Origin: GCA-002708315 sp964460905
Lineage (GTDB): Bacteria > Bacteroidota > Bacteroidia > Bacteroidales > F082
Reading direction: 5' to 3'
Length of the DNA stretch: 64,000 nucleotides
Assembly (NCBI GenBank): GCA_964460905.1
Contig: CAYWRM010000005.1
Location: forward strand, 1 to 64,000
Each line of letters begins with the position of its first letter. Within the stretch, counting starts at the first letter, position 1. Below the pieces are notes generated by a model. It was not told the DNA's origin. It did not search any database and was given only the letters and a program-made list of their open reading frames with translations. Made by a program: the position numbers and the translations under genes. Below, in pieces: positions 36,445 to 44,200 of the stretch.

Positions 36445-36696
36445 ATGACACAAGTAGAATTAATTGATCTAACAGTTAATAAATCTGTTGATGCAAGGGG
36501 AACAGCTTGTCCCGGTCCTTTATTGGAGGCAAAAAAAGCTATTGGAACTATCGGTTCAGGTGATATTATGGAAATTCTTTCTGCTGACGAAGGAACAAAA
36601 CGTGATATTCCAAAGTGGGCGAATAAAAAGGGCCATGAATATCTTGGTACAGTTGAAGAATCAGGATTTTTTAAAATCTATTTGAAAAAAGGATAA
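36445..36696 (+). CDS. TusA-family sulfur carrier 2
   Basis: 83 aa, with the carrier Cys22 in ACPGPLLEAKKAI and the only Cys in the protein. It has about ten extra N-terminal residues compared with the first TusA. It is 5 bp from the mvhD-like gene, linking sulfur transfer to the Hdr/Qmo electron module. The two TusA proteins are diverged (CPMPM against CPGPL), so they probably serve different partners. Confidence 0.93.
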   Translation: MTQVELIDLTVNKSVDARGTACPGPLLEAKKAIGTIGSGDIMEILSADEGTKRDIPKWANKKGHEYLGTVEESGFFKIYLKKG

Positions 36697-36701
36697 TCAT
36701 C

Positions 36702-37094
36702 ATGGAAGCGATAAAAACAGCTCCAAAGATTCTTGTATTTTCTACTGAAAAAATTTCAGATCCTGCTATTGATTTAGCAGGGCTTCTGAAAAAACATTAT
36801 CCGCCAACGGTTTATACAATAAATGTGCCTTGCTCAAGTGCTATCAAATCAAGATGGATAATGCATGCGTTCGACAAAGGCTTTGATGGTGTATTTATTG
36901 CTGCCGACGGAACTGATTGTTCATACAGTGAAACTTGTACTGAGAGAACAGGAGAAGTTGTTTCGAGAACACATGAACTGATGAAAGAACAGGGGATAGA
37001 CCCAGCCAAATTAAAAATGGCAGCTATATGTTCTGTTTGCTCTGATCCATTTGTTAAGCACATGAAGAATTTTGTTAAGGCATTGGCTAACTAA
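36702..37094 (+). CDS. MvhD-like [2Fe-2S] electron-transfer subunit
   Basis: 130 aa of the MvhD/FrhD family (methyl-viologen-reducing hydrogenase delta subunit), which connects HdrA to its electron partners through a [2Fe-2S] cluster. Conserved Cys lie in VPCSSAIKSRWIMHAF, TDCSYSETCTERTGE and AAICSVCSDPFVKH. In QmoB of sulfate reducers this domain is fused to the C-terminus; here it is free-standing and placed before qmoA. No hydrogenase is nearby. Confidence 0.85.
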   Translation: MEAIKTAPKILVFSTEKISDPAIDLAGLLKKHYPPTVYTINVPCSSAIKSRWIMHAFDKGFDGVFIAADGTDCSYSETCTERTGEVVSRTHELMKEQGIDPAKLKMAAICSVCSDPFVKHMKNFVKALAN

Positions 37095-37112
37095 ATAAAG
37101 GATCAGCTTTTT

Positions 37113-37156
37113 GGGATTTGAAATCCCGACCTAATTAATCATAGGATTTATAATCC
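37113..37156. repeat. Twin-palindrome element inside the qmo run
   Basis: Two short palindromes, GGGATTTGAAATCCC (37113-37127) and GGATTTATAATCC (37144-37156), 16 nt apart in the only sizeable gap (111 bp) between the mvhD-like gene and qmoA. The layout resembles the REP-like unit at 12967. It could act as an mRNA processing or stability element. Confidence 0.55.
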
Positions 37157-37205
37157 GGAAGAGCAGAGGTTTAAATAAAAAATTTAAATAAAAAATGTCC
37201 ATAAT

Positions 37206-38498
37206 ATGGCACAATCAAACGAATATGATGTTCTTGTAATTGGTGGGGGGATAGCTGGTGAAGAAGCGGCATTGAATCTTGCTAATATTGGCTACAAAGT
37301 AATACTTGTGGAGAAAGATCTCTCTATAGGAGGAAAGATGATCCATTTAAGTAAGGTTTTTCCAACACTCGATTGTGGCGCATGTATTACAACACCAAAA
37401 GTTTCAGAAACAGCAAGGCATCCAAATATTTCAATTTTTACCAACTGTGTAGTTGAGGACATTGAAAAGCATTCTGATAATGATTTTTCAGCAATTCTTG
37501 TTGAAAAGCCAAGGTATGTAACAGAAGATTGTACAGGATGCCAAATATGTGAAGACAGATGTCCCGTGGTAGTGGACGATCAATATCAATGGGATTTGGT
37601 AGGTAGAAAAGCAATTTATATTCCATTCAGCATTGCCAATCCACGTATTGCAGCAATAGATATTGAAAATTGTAGTCTTTGCGGATTATGCGAAAAAGTT
37701 TGCCCTGCTAACGCTATTGATTTTAGCCAAGTAGAAAAAAGAAGTACAATTAAGCTTAAAACTGTAATTATTGCAACAGGGTTTGAATTATTCGATCCTT
37801 TAAAAATACCAAGATACGGATACGGAAAATTTAAAAATGTTGTTACGTCCATGCAAATGGAAAGGCAATTAGTTCCTACACGCCCATTCAACAATGTGCT
37901 TCGTCCAAAAGATGGGAAAATGCCCGACAATATTGCCTATGTTTTGTGTACAGGATCGCGTGACGAAACAATTGGAAATCCAATTTGTTCACAAGTATGT
38001 TGTATGTATTCTATTAAGCAAGCTCAGCTATTGATGGGTGCATTACCCATGGCTGATGTAACTCTTTATTATATAAATATTAGAGCATTTGGTAAAGGTT
38101 TTTGTGAGTTTTTTCAGCAGGCCAAAGGTATGGGTGTTGAATTTATAAAAGGGAAAGCAGGTTTGATAAAGGAAAAGGAAAATGGAAATTTGATTATTCG
38201 ATACGAAGATATTCAGGCAGGCAAAGTTAAAGAAGCAGAGCATGATCTTGTTGTTCTATCGGTAGGTGTATTGCCAAACACTGATTTTTCTACAATGTTT
38301 AAGAATATAAAAGTAGAGCAGGATGCTTATAACTATGTGAATAAAGTTGATGAACTATGTTGTCCGGCTCGAACAAATATTGACGGAGTTTTTGTTGCTG
38401 GTACGTCAACAGGGCCATTGGATATTCCTGACTCAATATTGTCTGCCGGAGCAGCCTCAGCTGAAGCTGCCGGTTATTTGAAAGGAGGTTTAAAATGA
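37206..38498 (+). CDS. qmoA: QmoA-like (HdrA-type) flavoprotein
   Basis: 430 aa. FAD motif VLVIGGGIAGEEAALNLANIGYKVILVEKD and the QmoA/HdrA block GGKMIHLSKVFPTLDCGACITTPK. Two [4Fe-4S] motifs: CTGCQICEDRCP and CSLCGLCEKVCPANAI. QmoA belongs to the quinone-interacting membrane-bound oxidoreductase that in sulfate reducers carries electrons to APS reductase. No apr or sat genes are in the window, so the cytoplasmic partner here is probably a TusA/DsrE persulfide system (inference). The ATGA overlap with qmoB and its SD site indicate coupled synthesis. Confidence 0.85.
   Translation: MAQSNEYDVLVIGGGIAGEEAALNLANIGYKVILVEKDLSIGGKMIHLSKVFPTLDCGACITTPKVSETARHPNISIFTNCVVEDIEKHSDNDFSAILVEKPRYVTEDCTGCQICEDRCPVVVDDQYQWDLVGRKAIYIPFSIANPRIAAIDIENCSLCGLCEKVCPANAIDFSQVEKRSTIKLKTVIIATGFELFDPLKIPRYGYGKFKNVVTSMQMERQLVPTRPFNNVLRPKDGKMPDNIAYVLCTGSRDETIGNPICSQVCCMYSIKQAQLLMGALPMADVTLYYINIRAFGKGFCEFFQQAKGMGVEFIKGKAGLIKEKENGNLIIRYEDIQAGKVKEAEHDLVVLSVGVLPNTDFSTMFKNIKVEQDAYNYVNKVDELCCPARTNIDGVFVAGTSTGPLDIPDSILSAGAASAEAAGYLKGGLK
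38481..38488 (+). promoter_or_regulatory. Strong Shine-Dalgarno AAAGGAGG before qmoB
   Basis: Eight-base SD inside the end of qmoA, 6 nt before the qmoB ATG at 38495. With the ATGA overlap it gives tight coupling; unusual strength for Bacteroidota. Confidence 0.75.
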
Positions 38499-40429
38499 AA
38501 AACAGAATAGGTGTATATATTTGTCAATGTGGTTCAAATATAAGTGATTATGTTGACTGCGAGAAAGTAAAGGAGATTATTGGAAAAGAAAAAGATGTTG
38601 TTCTTTCAAAAGTAACAATGTTTGCTTGCTCCGATTCGTCACAAAATGAAACAGTTGATGATATTAAAGAACAAAACCTTGATGCAATAGTTGTTGCATC
38701 GTGTTCGCCAAAACTTCATTTAAATACTTTCAGGAATGTTGCCCAAAGAGCAGGTTTAAATCAGTATAATTATGTTCAAGTTAATATTCGGGAGCAGTGT
38801 TCCTGGGCACACTCTGATACCCCACCTCAAGCAACAGAAAAGGCTATAAAACTAGTACAGGCAGGTGTTGCAAGAGCGAAGCATTCGCAAGCCTTGACAA
38901 CAATGGAGATTCCGTCAAATAATGCGGTTCTTGTTATTGGTGCTGGAATTGCCGGAATGCGCGCGGCAATAGAGCTTGCTGAAATGGGAACTGAAGTTTT
39001 TTTAATTGAAAGAGAATATTTTGTTGGAGGAAGAGCAGCACAATGGAATGAGTTATTCACCACAAACGAAACAGGCCGTGAAGTTATTTCCAGGCTCTAT
39101 AGCAAAATAATGGAAAGAAGTAATATTACTCTTTTCACAGGAGCAGATATTGATTCAAAATCAGGAAGTGTAGGCAACTTTGAAATTAAAATTAAAATCA
39201 GACCAAGGCATATAAAACCCGATTGTAAAATAGATTGGGAAGAATTTAAAAAAGCAGTGGAAATTTGTCCTGTTGAATTTGATGATCCGTTTAATTTTGG
39301 TTTAACCAAACAAAAAGCGATATATAAAAATTTTCCAAGTGAGTTCCCCGAGATTCCTACAATTGATGTTGAACATTGTACCAAATGCGGCAAGTGTGTT
39401 AAAATTTGTGATGAAATTGATCTCGACCAAAAAGAAGAAATTCTCAATATTAATGTTGGCGCTATACTGTTAACAACAGGTGCAGATCCGTACGAACCAA
39501 AATCCGGAGAGTTTGGATATAAGGAAATAGATAATGTTGTTACTCTTCAACAACTTAAGCGATTGATTGAACTAAATAAGGATGAGCTTATTTATCATGA
39601 TAAAAAGATTAAAAACATTGCCTATGTGTATTGTGTAGGTAGCCGTCAGGTTGATGGGGATAATAAATATTGTTCACGATATTGTTGTACTTCGGTAATT
39701 CATACCGGGATAATGGTAAAAGAAAAATACAAAGTAATTAACAACTTTCATTTTACCAGAGGAATAAGGACATATGGTAAACAAGAATTATTATTCAACA
39801 AGGCATCGGAACAAGGAGATATCTTTTTGCAATCTTTTGATGACTCGCCAACCGAAGTTTATGAAGAAAATGGTAAAACTATTGTAAAAATTAAAGATAT
39901 ACTAACCGCTGATAAAGAATTAGAGGTAGTTGCTGACCTGGTGGTATTGGTAACAGGATTGGTTCCAAGACAGAATGGCTCAGCAAATAGAATCTTGAAA
40001 GTACCAATAGGAAGGGATAAATTTTACAATGAAATCCATCCTAAGCTCCGACCTGTTGAAACAGTAATTGATGGAGTACTTATTGCCGGGGCATGTCAGG
40101 CACCCTTAAATATTACTGAATCTGTAAAATCATCATTATCTGCTGCAGTAAAAGTTAATTCATTGATAAGCAAAGGTAAAATTGAGTTGGAACCAACACT
40201 TGCACAAATTGATAAAGCATCATGTAATTGGTGTGATAAATGTGCTGACGTATGTCCTTTTAATGCAATTGTAAAAACTGACCATGAGGGTAAAATGATA
40301 GCTGTTGTTAATGAAGCAAGTTGTAAAGGATGTGGTATATGCCTGCCAGTATGCCCTTCAAATTCAATTCAACTTATTGGATATACTGATGTGGAAATTG
40401 AAAGTATGGTAGATGCTTTAATTGATTAA
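38495..40429 (+). CDS. qmoB: QmoB-like (HdrA-type) iron-sulfur flavoprotein
   Basis: 644 aa. N-terminal HdrA-like part with IGVYICQCGSNISDYVD and ASCSPKLHLNTFR, FAD motif VLVIGAGIAGMRAAIELAEMG near residue 150, a mid-protein Cys group CTKCGKCVKIC, and two C-terminal [4Fe-4S] motifs CNWCDKCADVCPFNAI and CKGCGICLPVCPSNSI. Unlike QmoB of Desulfovibrio-type sulfate reducers it has no C-terminal MvhD domain; that domain is a separate gene at 36702. The conserved Gly-Cys binding sites for FAD and clusters look complete. Confidence 0.85.
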   Translation: MKNRIGVYICQCGSNISDYVDCEKVKEIIGKEKDVVLSKVTMFACSDSSQNETVDDIKEQNLDAIVVASCSPKLHLNTFRNVAQRAGLNQYNYVQVNIREQCSWAHSDTPPQATEKAIKLVQAGVARAKHSQALTTMEIPSNNAVLVIGAGIAGMRAAIELAEMGTEVFLIEREYFVGGRAAQWNELFTTNETGREVISRLYSKIMERSNITLFTGADIDSKSGSVGNFEIKIKIRPRHIKPDCKIDWEEFKKAVEICPVEFDDPFNFGLTKQKAIYKNFPSEFPEIPTIDVEHCTKCGKCVKICDEIDLDQKEEILNINVGAILLTTGADPYEPKSGEFGYKEIDNVVTLQQLKRLIELNKDELIYHDKKIKNIAYVYCVGSRQVDGDNKYCSRYCCTSVIHTGIMVKEKYKVINNFHFTRGIRTYGKQELLFNKASEQGDIFLQSFDDSPTEVYEENGKTIVKIKDILTADKELEVVADLVVLVTGLVPRQNGSANRILKVPIGRDKFYNEIHPKLRPVETVIDGVLIAGACQAPLNITESVKSSLSAAVKVNSLISKGKIELEPTLAQIDKASCNWCDKCADVCPFNAIVKTDHEGKMIAVVNEASCKGCGICLPVCPSNSIQLIGYTDVEIESMVDALID

Positions 40430-40451
40430 AAATCGTAAAAAACAATAAGCG

Positions 40452-40724
40452 ATGAAGAAGACAATTGATGTAATGAAAGCAAAACGCAAAGTTTCTCAAA
40501 AAGTAAAAGATAACATTAAGGCGTTTAATAAACTCAAAAAAAAGATATTGAAGTCACTCGAGACTGGTGAAAAAAGAATTCCTGAAATAGCTAAAGAAAT
40601 GGATGATGACATTGATGCTATAACATATAATCTGATGACACTAATAAAATATGGTTTTATTGAAGCAGGTGAACTAGATGATGATGACGAATATTATTAT
40701 TACAAATTAAAGAATAAGGAATAA
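40452..40724 (+). CDS. Small winged-helix-like protein between qmoB and qmoC
   Basis: 90 aa: a basic N-terminus (KAKRKVSQKVKD), a predicted helix-turn-helix with wing (GEKRIPEIAKEMDDDIDAITYNLMTLIKYGFIEAG) and a Tyr-rich acidic tail (DDDDEYYYYKLKNKE). The layout fits an ArsR/MarR-like winged helix, but no sensor Cys exists. It ends 1 bp before qmoC, so it is made with the complex and could be a local regulator or an assembly protein. Family not named with certainty. Confidence 0.7.
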   Translation: MKKTIDVMKAKRKVSQKVKDNIKAFNKLKKKILKSLETGEKRIPEIAKEMDDDIDAITYNLMTLIKYGFIEAGELDDDDEYYYYKLKNKE

Positions 40725-40725
40725 G

Positions 40726-41874
40726 ATGGCACAGATAAATCCTGATTTTGCAAAAGAACTAAAAGAATACGGTGCGTTTGATTTCAATGCTTGCTACAAT
40801 TGCGGTAATTGTACTGCCGTTTGTTCATTGTCTGATGAAAATAATTCATTTCCTAGGAAAATGGTGAGACTAAGTGTTCTGGGATTGGAGGATGAAATAC
40901 AGTCATCCGTTGACCCATGGTTATGCTATTATTGTGGTGAGTGTAGTACAACATGTCCACAAAAAACAGACCCCGGTGAATTAATGATGTCATTAAGGCG
41001 ATACCTTACAGCTAAATACGACTGGACAGGTTTGGCTAGCAAATTATATACTTCCAAAGTTTGGGAATTCGGTACAATTATATTTCTCGCCGCTGTTATA
41101 CTTGTACTATTTATATTCTTTCATGGACCTATGACAACAGAATTGACCGCCGAGGGAGGTGTTAAACTAAACACTTTTGCACCATGGAAACAAATTGAAA
41201 TAGGTGATTGGATTATGGCTGCGTTGTTAGCATTCTTTTTATTAAGTAATATTTTCAATATGTACTTGAAAGTTGTATGGAGCAGAAAGGACCTTAATAT
41301 TCCTTTCAAATTATATTTTACAGAATTTTGGGCTCTTATACTTCATTTTTTTACTCAAAAACAATTTTCAAAATGTGATACTGAATTAACAGGTAAAAAG
41401 TATGAGTTAAGCACTTATTGGATAATTCATTTGTTCTTAATGACAAGCTATGTTATCATGTTAATAATGATCATGGTATTTCTCCCCTGGTTTCAAACTG
41501 ATAATATTTATGAGTGGTGGCATCCTCAACGGTTGTTAGGTTATTATGCCACAATTGGGCTAACTGTTGGGATAGTATATTTTATTCTTGAACGGATAAA
41601 AAAAACATCTGAAAAGAGTAAGCACTCTCATATTACCGATTGGACTTTCCTGGCACTATTATTCTTAACAACAATATCGGGGATATTGGTTCATTTTTTC
41701 AGAATTTATGGCTTGCCGTATGCCACTTATTATATGTACGTTTTTCATTTGATGGCTCTTTTTCCAATGTTAATGATCGAAGTGCCATTTTCTAAATGGT
41801 CGCATTTAGCATACCGGCCGTTTGCTATTTATTTTAATAATGTGATACAGACAGCACAGAATTCAACTAAGTAA
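40726..41874 (+). CDS. qmoC: QmoC-like membrane subunit
   Basis: 382 aa. N-terminal HdrC-type domain with two [4Fe-4S] motifs (CYNCGNCTAVC and CYYCGECSTTCPQKTDPGE) followed by about six membrane helices. His residues in hydrophobic surroundings (WIIHLFLM, YVFHLMAL and others) are likely heme b ligands. It connects the menaquinone pool to the cytoplasmic flavoproteins. It is the last recognised gene of the run and is followed by a 42-aa candidate microprotein. Confidence 0.88.
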   Translation: MAQINPDFAKELKEYGAFDFNACYNCGNCTAVCSLSDENNSFPRKMVRLSVLGLEDEIQSSVDPWLCYYCGECSTTCPQKTDPGELMMSLRRYLTAKYDWTGLASKLYTSKVWEFGTIIFLAAVILVLFIFFHGPMTTELTAEGGVKLNTFAPWKQIEIGDWIMAALLAFFLLSNIFNMYLKVVWSRKDLNIPFKLYFTEFWALILHFFTQKQFSKCDTELTGKKYELSTYWIIHLFLMTSYVIMLIMIMVFLPWFQTDNIYEWWHPQRLLGYYATIGLTVGIVYFILERIKKTSEKSKHSHITDWTFLALLFLTTISGILVHFFRIYGLPYATYYMYVFHLMALFPMLMIEVPFSKWSHLAYRPFAIYFNNVIQTAQNSTK

Positions 41875-41917
41875 TGTTTGTTAAAAAATATTCTAATAAT
41901 AACTAAAACTATTAATC

Positions 41918-42046
41918 ATGAGTACAGAAAAAATTCTTTGTAGTTGTGGCTCTTTTTGCATGATCTTGGTATTCAGCATCATTGCCATAAGCTTTATATC
42001 CAGCTTTATAGCTCTCGTAGTTATCTTTTGTAAGTGTATTGGTTGA
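41918..42046 (+). CDS. Candidate 42-aa Cys-rich membrane microprotein
   Basis: Short open frame ATG to TGA, 44 bp after qmoC. The N-terminus carries CSCGSFC (Cys 8, 10 and 14), then one membrane helix (residues 15-37), then FCKCIG with Cys 38 and 40. The leader before its ATG (aataataactaaaa, then aatc) is nearly the same as the leader of the dsrE gene at 35971 in this run, which supports translation. It matches no family I know. It could bind a metal, a persulfide or a cluster beside QmoC. Too short for routine gene calling. Confidence 0.5.
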   Translation: MSTEKILCSCGSFCMILVFSIIAISFISSFIALVVIFCKCIG

Positions 42047-42085
42047 TTTTCTTTACTAATACTGGTGTATACCTAATTATTTAAA

Positions 42086-42113
42086 CCATTGTTAGTGAGA
42101 GCGTTAGCAATGG
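42086..42113. terminator. Hairpin between convergent units
   Basis: Nine-bp stem CCATTGTTA/TAGCAATGG with a 10-nt loop in the gap between the plus-strand qmo run and the minus-strand psr operon. No clear U run, so terminator activity is uncertain. Confidence 0.35.
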
Positions 42114-42148
42114 ATATGGGGGTATTGTATTGTTGTTAAAGGAATTAA

Positions 42149-42790
42149 CTAACACCCACCTGCAGTAGCTTTACTTTTTTTCTTACGCCTAATAATGGTT
42201 TGCTTTTTTGTAGATTTTTCAGTATCGACACTTCCAACAGACCTGACTTTTGCTACTTCGGCATAGTTATAGTTGGCTTTGCCAGCTTTAAAAGCAGGAA
42301 TTGTTGAATTATTCTTCTCAGCATCTTTAAACTTTAAATAATAATCATAACCACCCTTTAAAAAAGTTACATTATTAAACCCAAGTTGTTGAAATACCAT
42401 CCACGGACCATTTGCCTGAAGTGGATTATCTCCATAAATTACAACAGTAGTTTTATTGCTCTTTAATTCTTCCAACCACTTGATGTTATCTTTACTTAAT
42501 AATTCAACTGCTGAAATATTATTGGCAGAAGCAATATGACCGCGGGCATAATCATAGTTATTACGAATATCAATTAGTATTGTAGGATTATTAGATGCTG
42601 AAAGCATATTGTCAATTTTTGAGGCATCAATACCCTGATTAGCAACAGATACCAAGCTTATGGCTTCTGATGGGCTTATTTTATATTGTAATCTGGGACT
42701 AGTTAAAGTAAGTAATCCAACAATAATTACAACAACAAAAACAACCATTGTAATTACTGTTCTTTTTGGGTTTAACTCATGTATATGCAT
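42149..42790 (-). CDS. Membrane-anchored rhodanese-fold protein, no active Cys, AGGC tail
   Basis: 213 aa. N-terminal anchor helix (residues 12-30, basic side inside), so the body is periplasmic. Rhodanese fold with LIDIRNNYDYARGHI and FLKGGYDYY, but the active loop is IYGDNPLQANG: the nucleophile is Gly. The only Cys of the protein is the last residue. The tail has IRRKKKSK then ATAGGC. The neighbouring paralog ends the same way with the same GGT-GGG-TGT codons. It is the last gene of the psr operon. Confidence 0.85.
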   Translation of the reverse strand: MHIHELNPKRTVITMVVFVVVIIVGLLTLTSPRLQYKISPSEAISLVSVANQGIDASKIDNMLSASNNPTILIDIRNNYDYARGHIASANNISAVELLSKDNIKWLEELKSNKTTVVIYGDNPLQANGPWMVFQQLGFNNVTFLKGGYDYYLKFKDAEKNNSTIPAFKAGKANYNYAEVAKVRSVGSVDTEKSTKKQTIIRRKKKSKATAGGC

Positions 42791-42877
42791 ACTATATATT
42801 TTTGATAAAAGAATTATTTTTTAATAGATAGGAAGCTATTAGCTTGAAAACCAATTTGAATCTCAAACCTTAAATCA

Positions 42878-43486
42878 TTAACACCCACCAGCTATAGCTG
42901 CCCCCTTTTTTCGTCTAATTACTTTTACTGATTTTTTCTTATCGGATGTTTCCAGTTGTGCACCGGTAAAATATATGCTGGCACCTTTATGGAATTCATA
43001 ATCTTCGAAAGCACTTAATGGAGCAGATTCATCGGGTTCCTGTGGATTAATTATACAGCTTATCCATGAATTCAAACCGCCTTCCATTATATACAAACTA
43101 TGATATCCCATTCTGCGTCCAATAATCCAAGCCTGGTCTGCCTTAATATTATCATTTGCAAAGAAGACAACATTCATATCTTCAATCCCTAAATAATCTT
43201 CATAATTAGGACTGAGTAGACTGTCAATTGGAATATTAATTGCATTCTTTAACGAGAAGGAATTAAAACTCTCAATATCCCTAACATCAATTAACTCAAG
43301 TGTAGGATCATCATCAATGATCATTGTTGCTACCTGATCTACAGTAAAATATTTTGTTGGTTGAACAGCATCCCACATTAAATCTTCAGGATCAATTTGT
43401 ACATAATTTTCTTTCTCAGGAAGAACCAAAAGTCCTGCTGCTAAACCTATCATCAATATCGCAAGAAATATATAGTTTTTATTCAT
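42878..43486 (-). CDS. Membrane-anchored rhodanese-fold protein, no active Cys, AGGC tail (paralog)
   Basis: 202 aa. N-terminal anchor (residues 5-22), rhodanese core with LIDVRDIESF and YIMEGGLNSW; the active loop is FFANDNIKADQ, with Ala for Cys. One Cys lies in SWISCIIN and one is the C-terminal residue. The tail IRRKKGAAIAGGC mirrors the adjacent paralog: basic cluster, Ala, Gly-Gly-Cys. It lies between the split YeeE/YedE pair and its paralog, so I infer it docks sulfane sulfur at that transporter. Confidence 0.85.
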   Translation of the reverse strand: MNKNYIFLAILMIGLAAGLLVLPEKENYVQIDPEDLMWDAVQPTKYFTVDQVATMIIDDDPTLELIDVRDIESFNSFSLKNAINIPIDSLLSPNYEDYLGIEDMNVVFFANDNIKADQAWIIGRRMGYHSLYIMEGGLNSWISCIINPQEPDESAPLSAFEDYEFHKGASIYFTGAQLETSDKKKSVKVIRRKKGAAIAGGC

Positions 43487-43581
43487 CTATTTTAAATTTA
43501 GAACCAATATGTAAGAACCAGAACACAGGATAAAAAACCAATATCTAGGTAATAATTTATGCAATCATGGTTGTTTCATTT

Positions 43582-44187
43582 CTATTCAAATTTATACTCT
43601 GTCATATTTTTTCTAACTTTTTTCTCGATGAGCCAAGTTACATAAAATGCAATTACTGCAACTACAACAAAAGCAAATGTCACAATCTCATTACTTACTC
43701 CAAACATCTCTCCAATGGTTATATTACCTAAATCATTTTCGGTATAAAAACCTTCATAAAGCGGGAAAAATTCAGAAAACAGAAATATTCCAACAAAAAC
43801 ACCTCCAGCAAATACAATCCCATCAATTTTACCAATGGCGGCAGCAGTATAGCTTGTTCCCGGACAGAAGCCCCCAATTACGAATCCAAGACCCATAATA
43901 AAGCCTCCGAGCAACATTGAATTTAAATATGTTGGTAACACAAACACAAGGTTCATATCAACCCAGCCCATATATGAAAAATATAAATAACCCACCATTG
44001 CAACAATCATGGCGGTAAAAAACACGCGTAATACTACAAAGTTATAACCATAAAAAACACCGGCTATATTTCTAGATGAGGAAAAGCCCGAAGCTTCAAG
44101 AATAAATCCAAATGCACTTCCTATTAAAAGTGCTATAACAAAGTCCCATTGCCCTGTTATTATTTCTAGCGGAATTAAAGGTCCCAT
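43582..44187 (-). CDS. YeeE/YedE half-transporter B
   Basis: About 201 aa with five hydrophobic segments. Conserved YeeE/YedE turns: FILEASGFSSSRNIAGVFYG and VIGGFCPGTSYTAAAIGK with the substrate-type Cys. The frame opens at 44250, but this would overlap the upstream gene by 50 bp; the ATG at 44187 (MGPLIPLEI) gives a 13-bp gap and is preferred. It pairs with half A just upstream to equal one full-length transporter such as that at 33543. Confidence 0.85.
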   Translation of the reverse strand: MGPLIPLEIITGQWDFVIALLIGSAFGFILEASGFSSSRNIAGVFYGYNFVVLRVFFTAMIVAMVGYLYFSYMGWVDMNLVFVLPTYLNSMLLGGFIMGLGFVIGGFCPGTSYTAAAIGKIDGIVFAGGVFVGIFLFSEFFPLYEGFYTENDLGNITIGEMFGVSNEIVTFAFVVVAVIAFYVTWLIEKKVRKNMTEYKFE

Positions 44188-44200
44188 AATATCTATTTTA

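Noticed and set aside
36445..36696. Second frame overlapping TusA 2 in plus orientation
   Set aside because: A shifted frame at about 36488-36685 is a shadow; the CPGP motif is in the annotated frame.
39097..39447. 116-codon minus-strand frame inside qmoB
   Set aside because: Antisense shadow of a well-supported gene; no family resemblance and no start context.
37206..41874. Reading the Qmo-like genes as proof of sulfate reduction
   Set aside because: No sat, aprAB or dsrAB is present in the window, and the TusA/YedE/DsrE context suggests another sulfur reaction.
43647..43898. Gln-rich plus-strand frame opposite the YeeE/YedE half gene
   Set aside because: Composition is what an antisense hydrophobic gene produces; no independent support.
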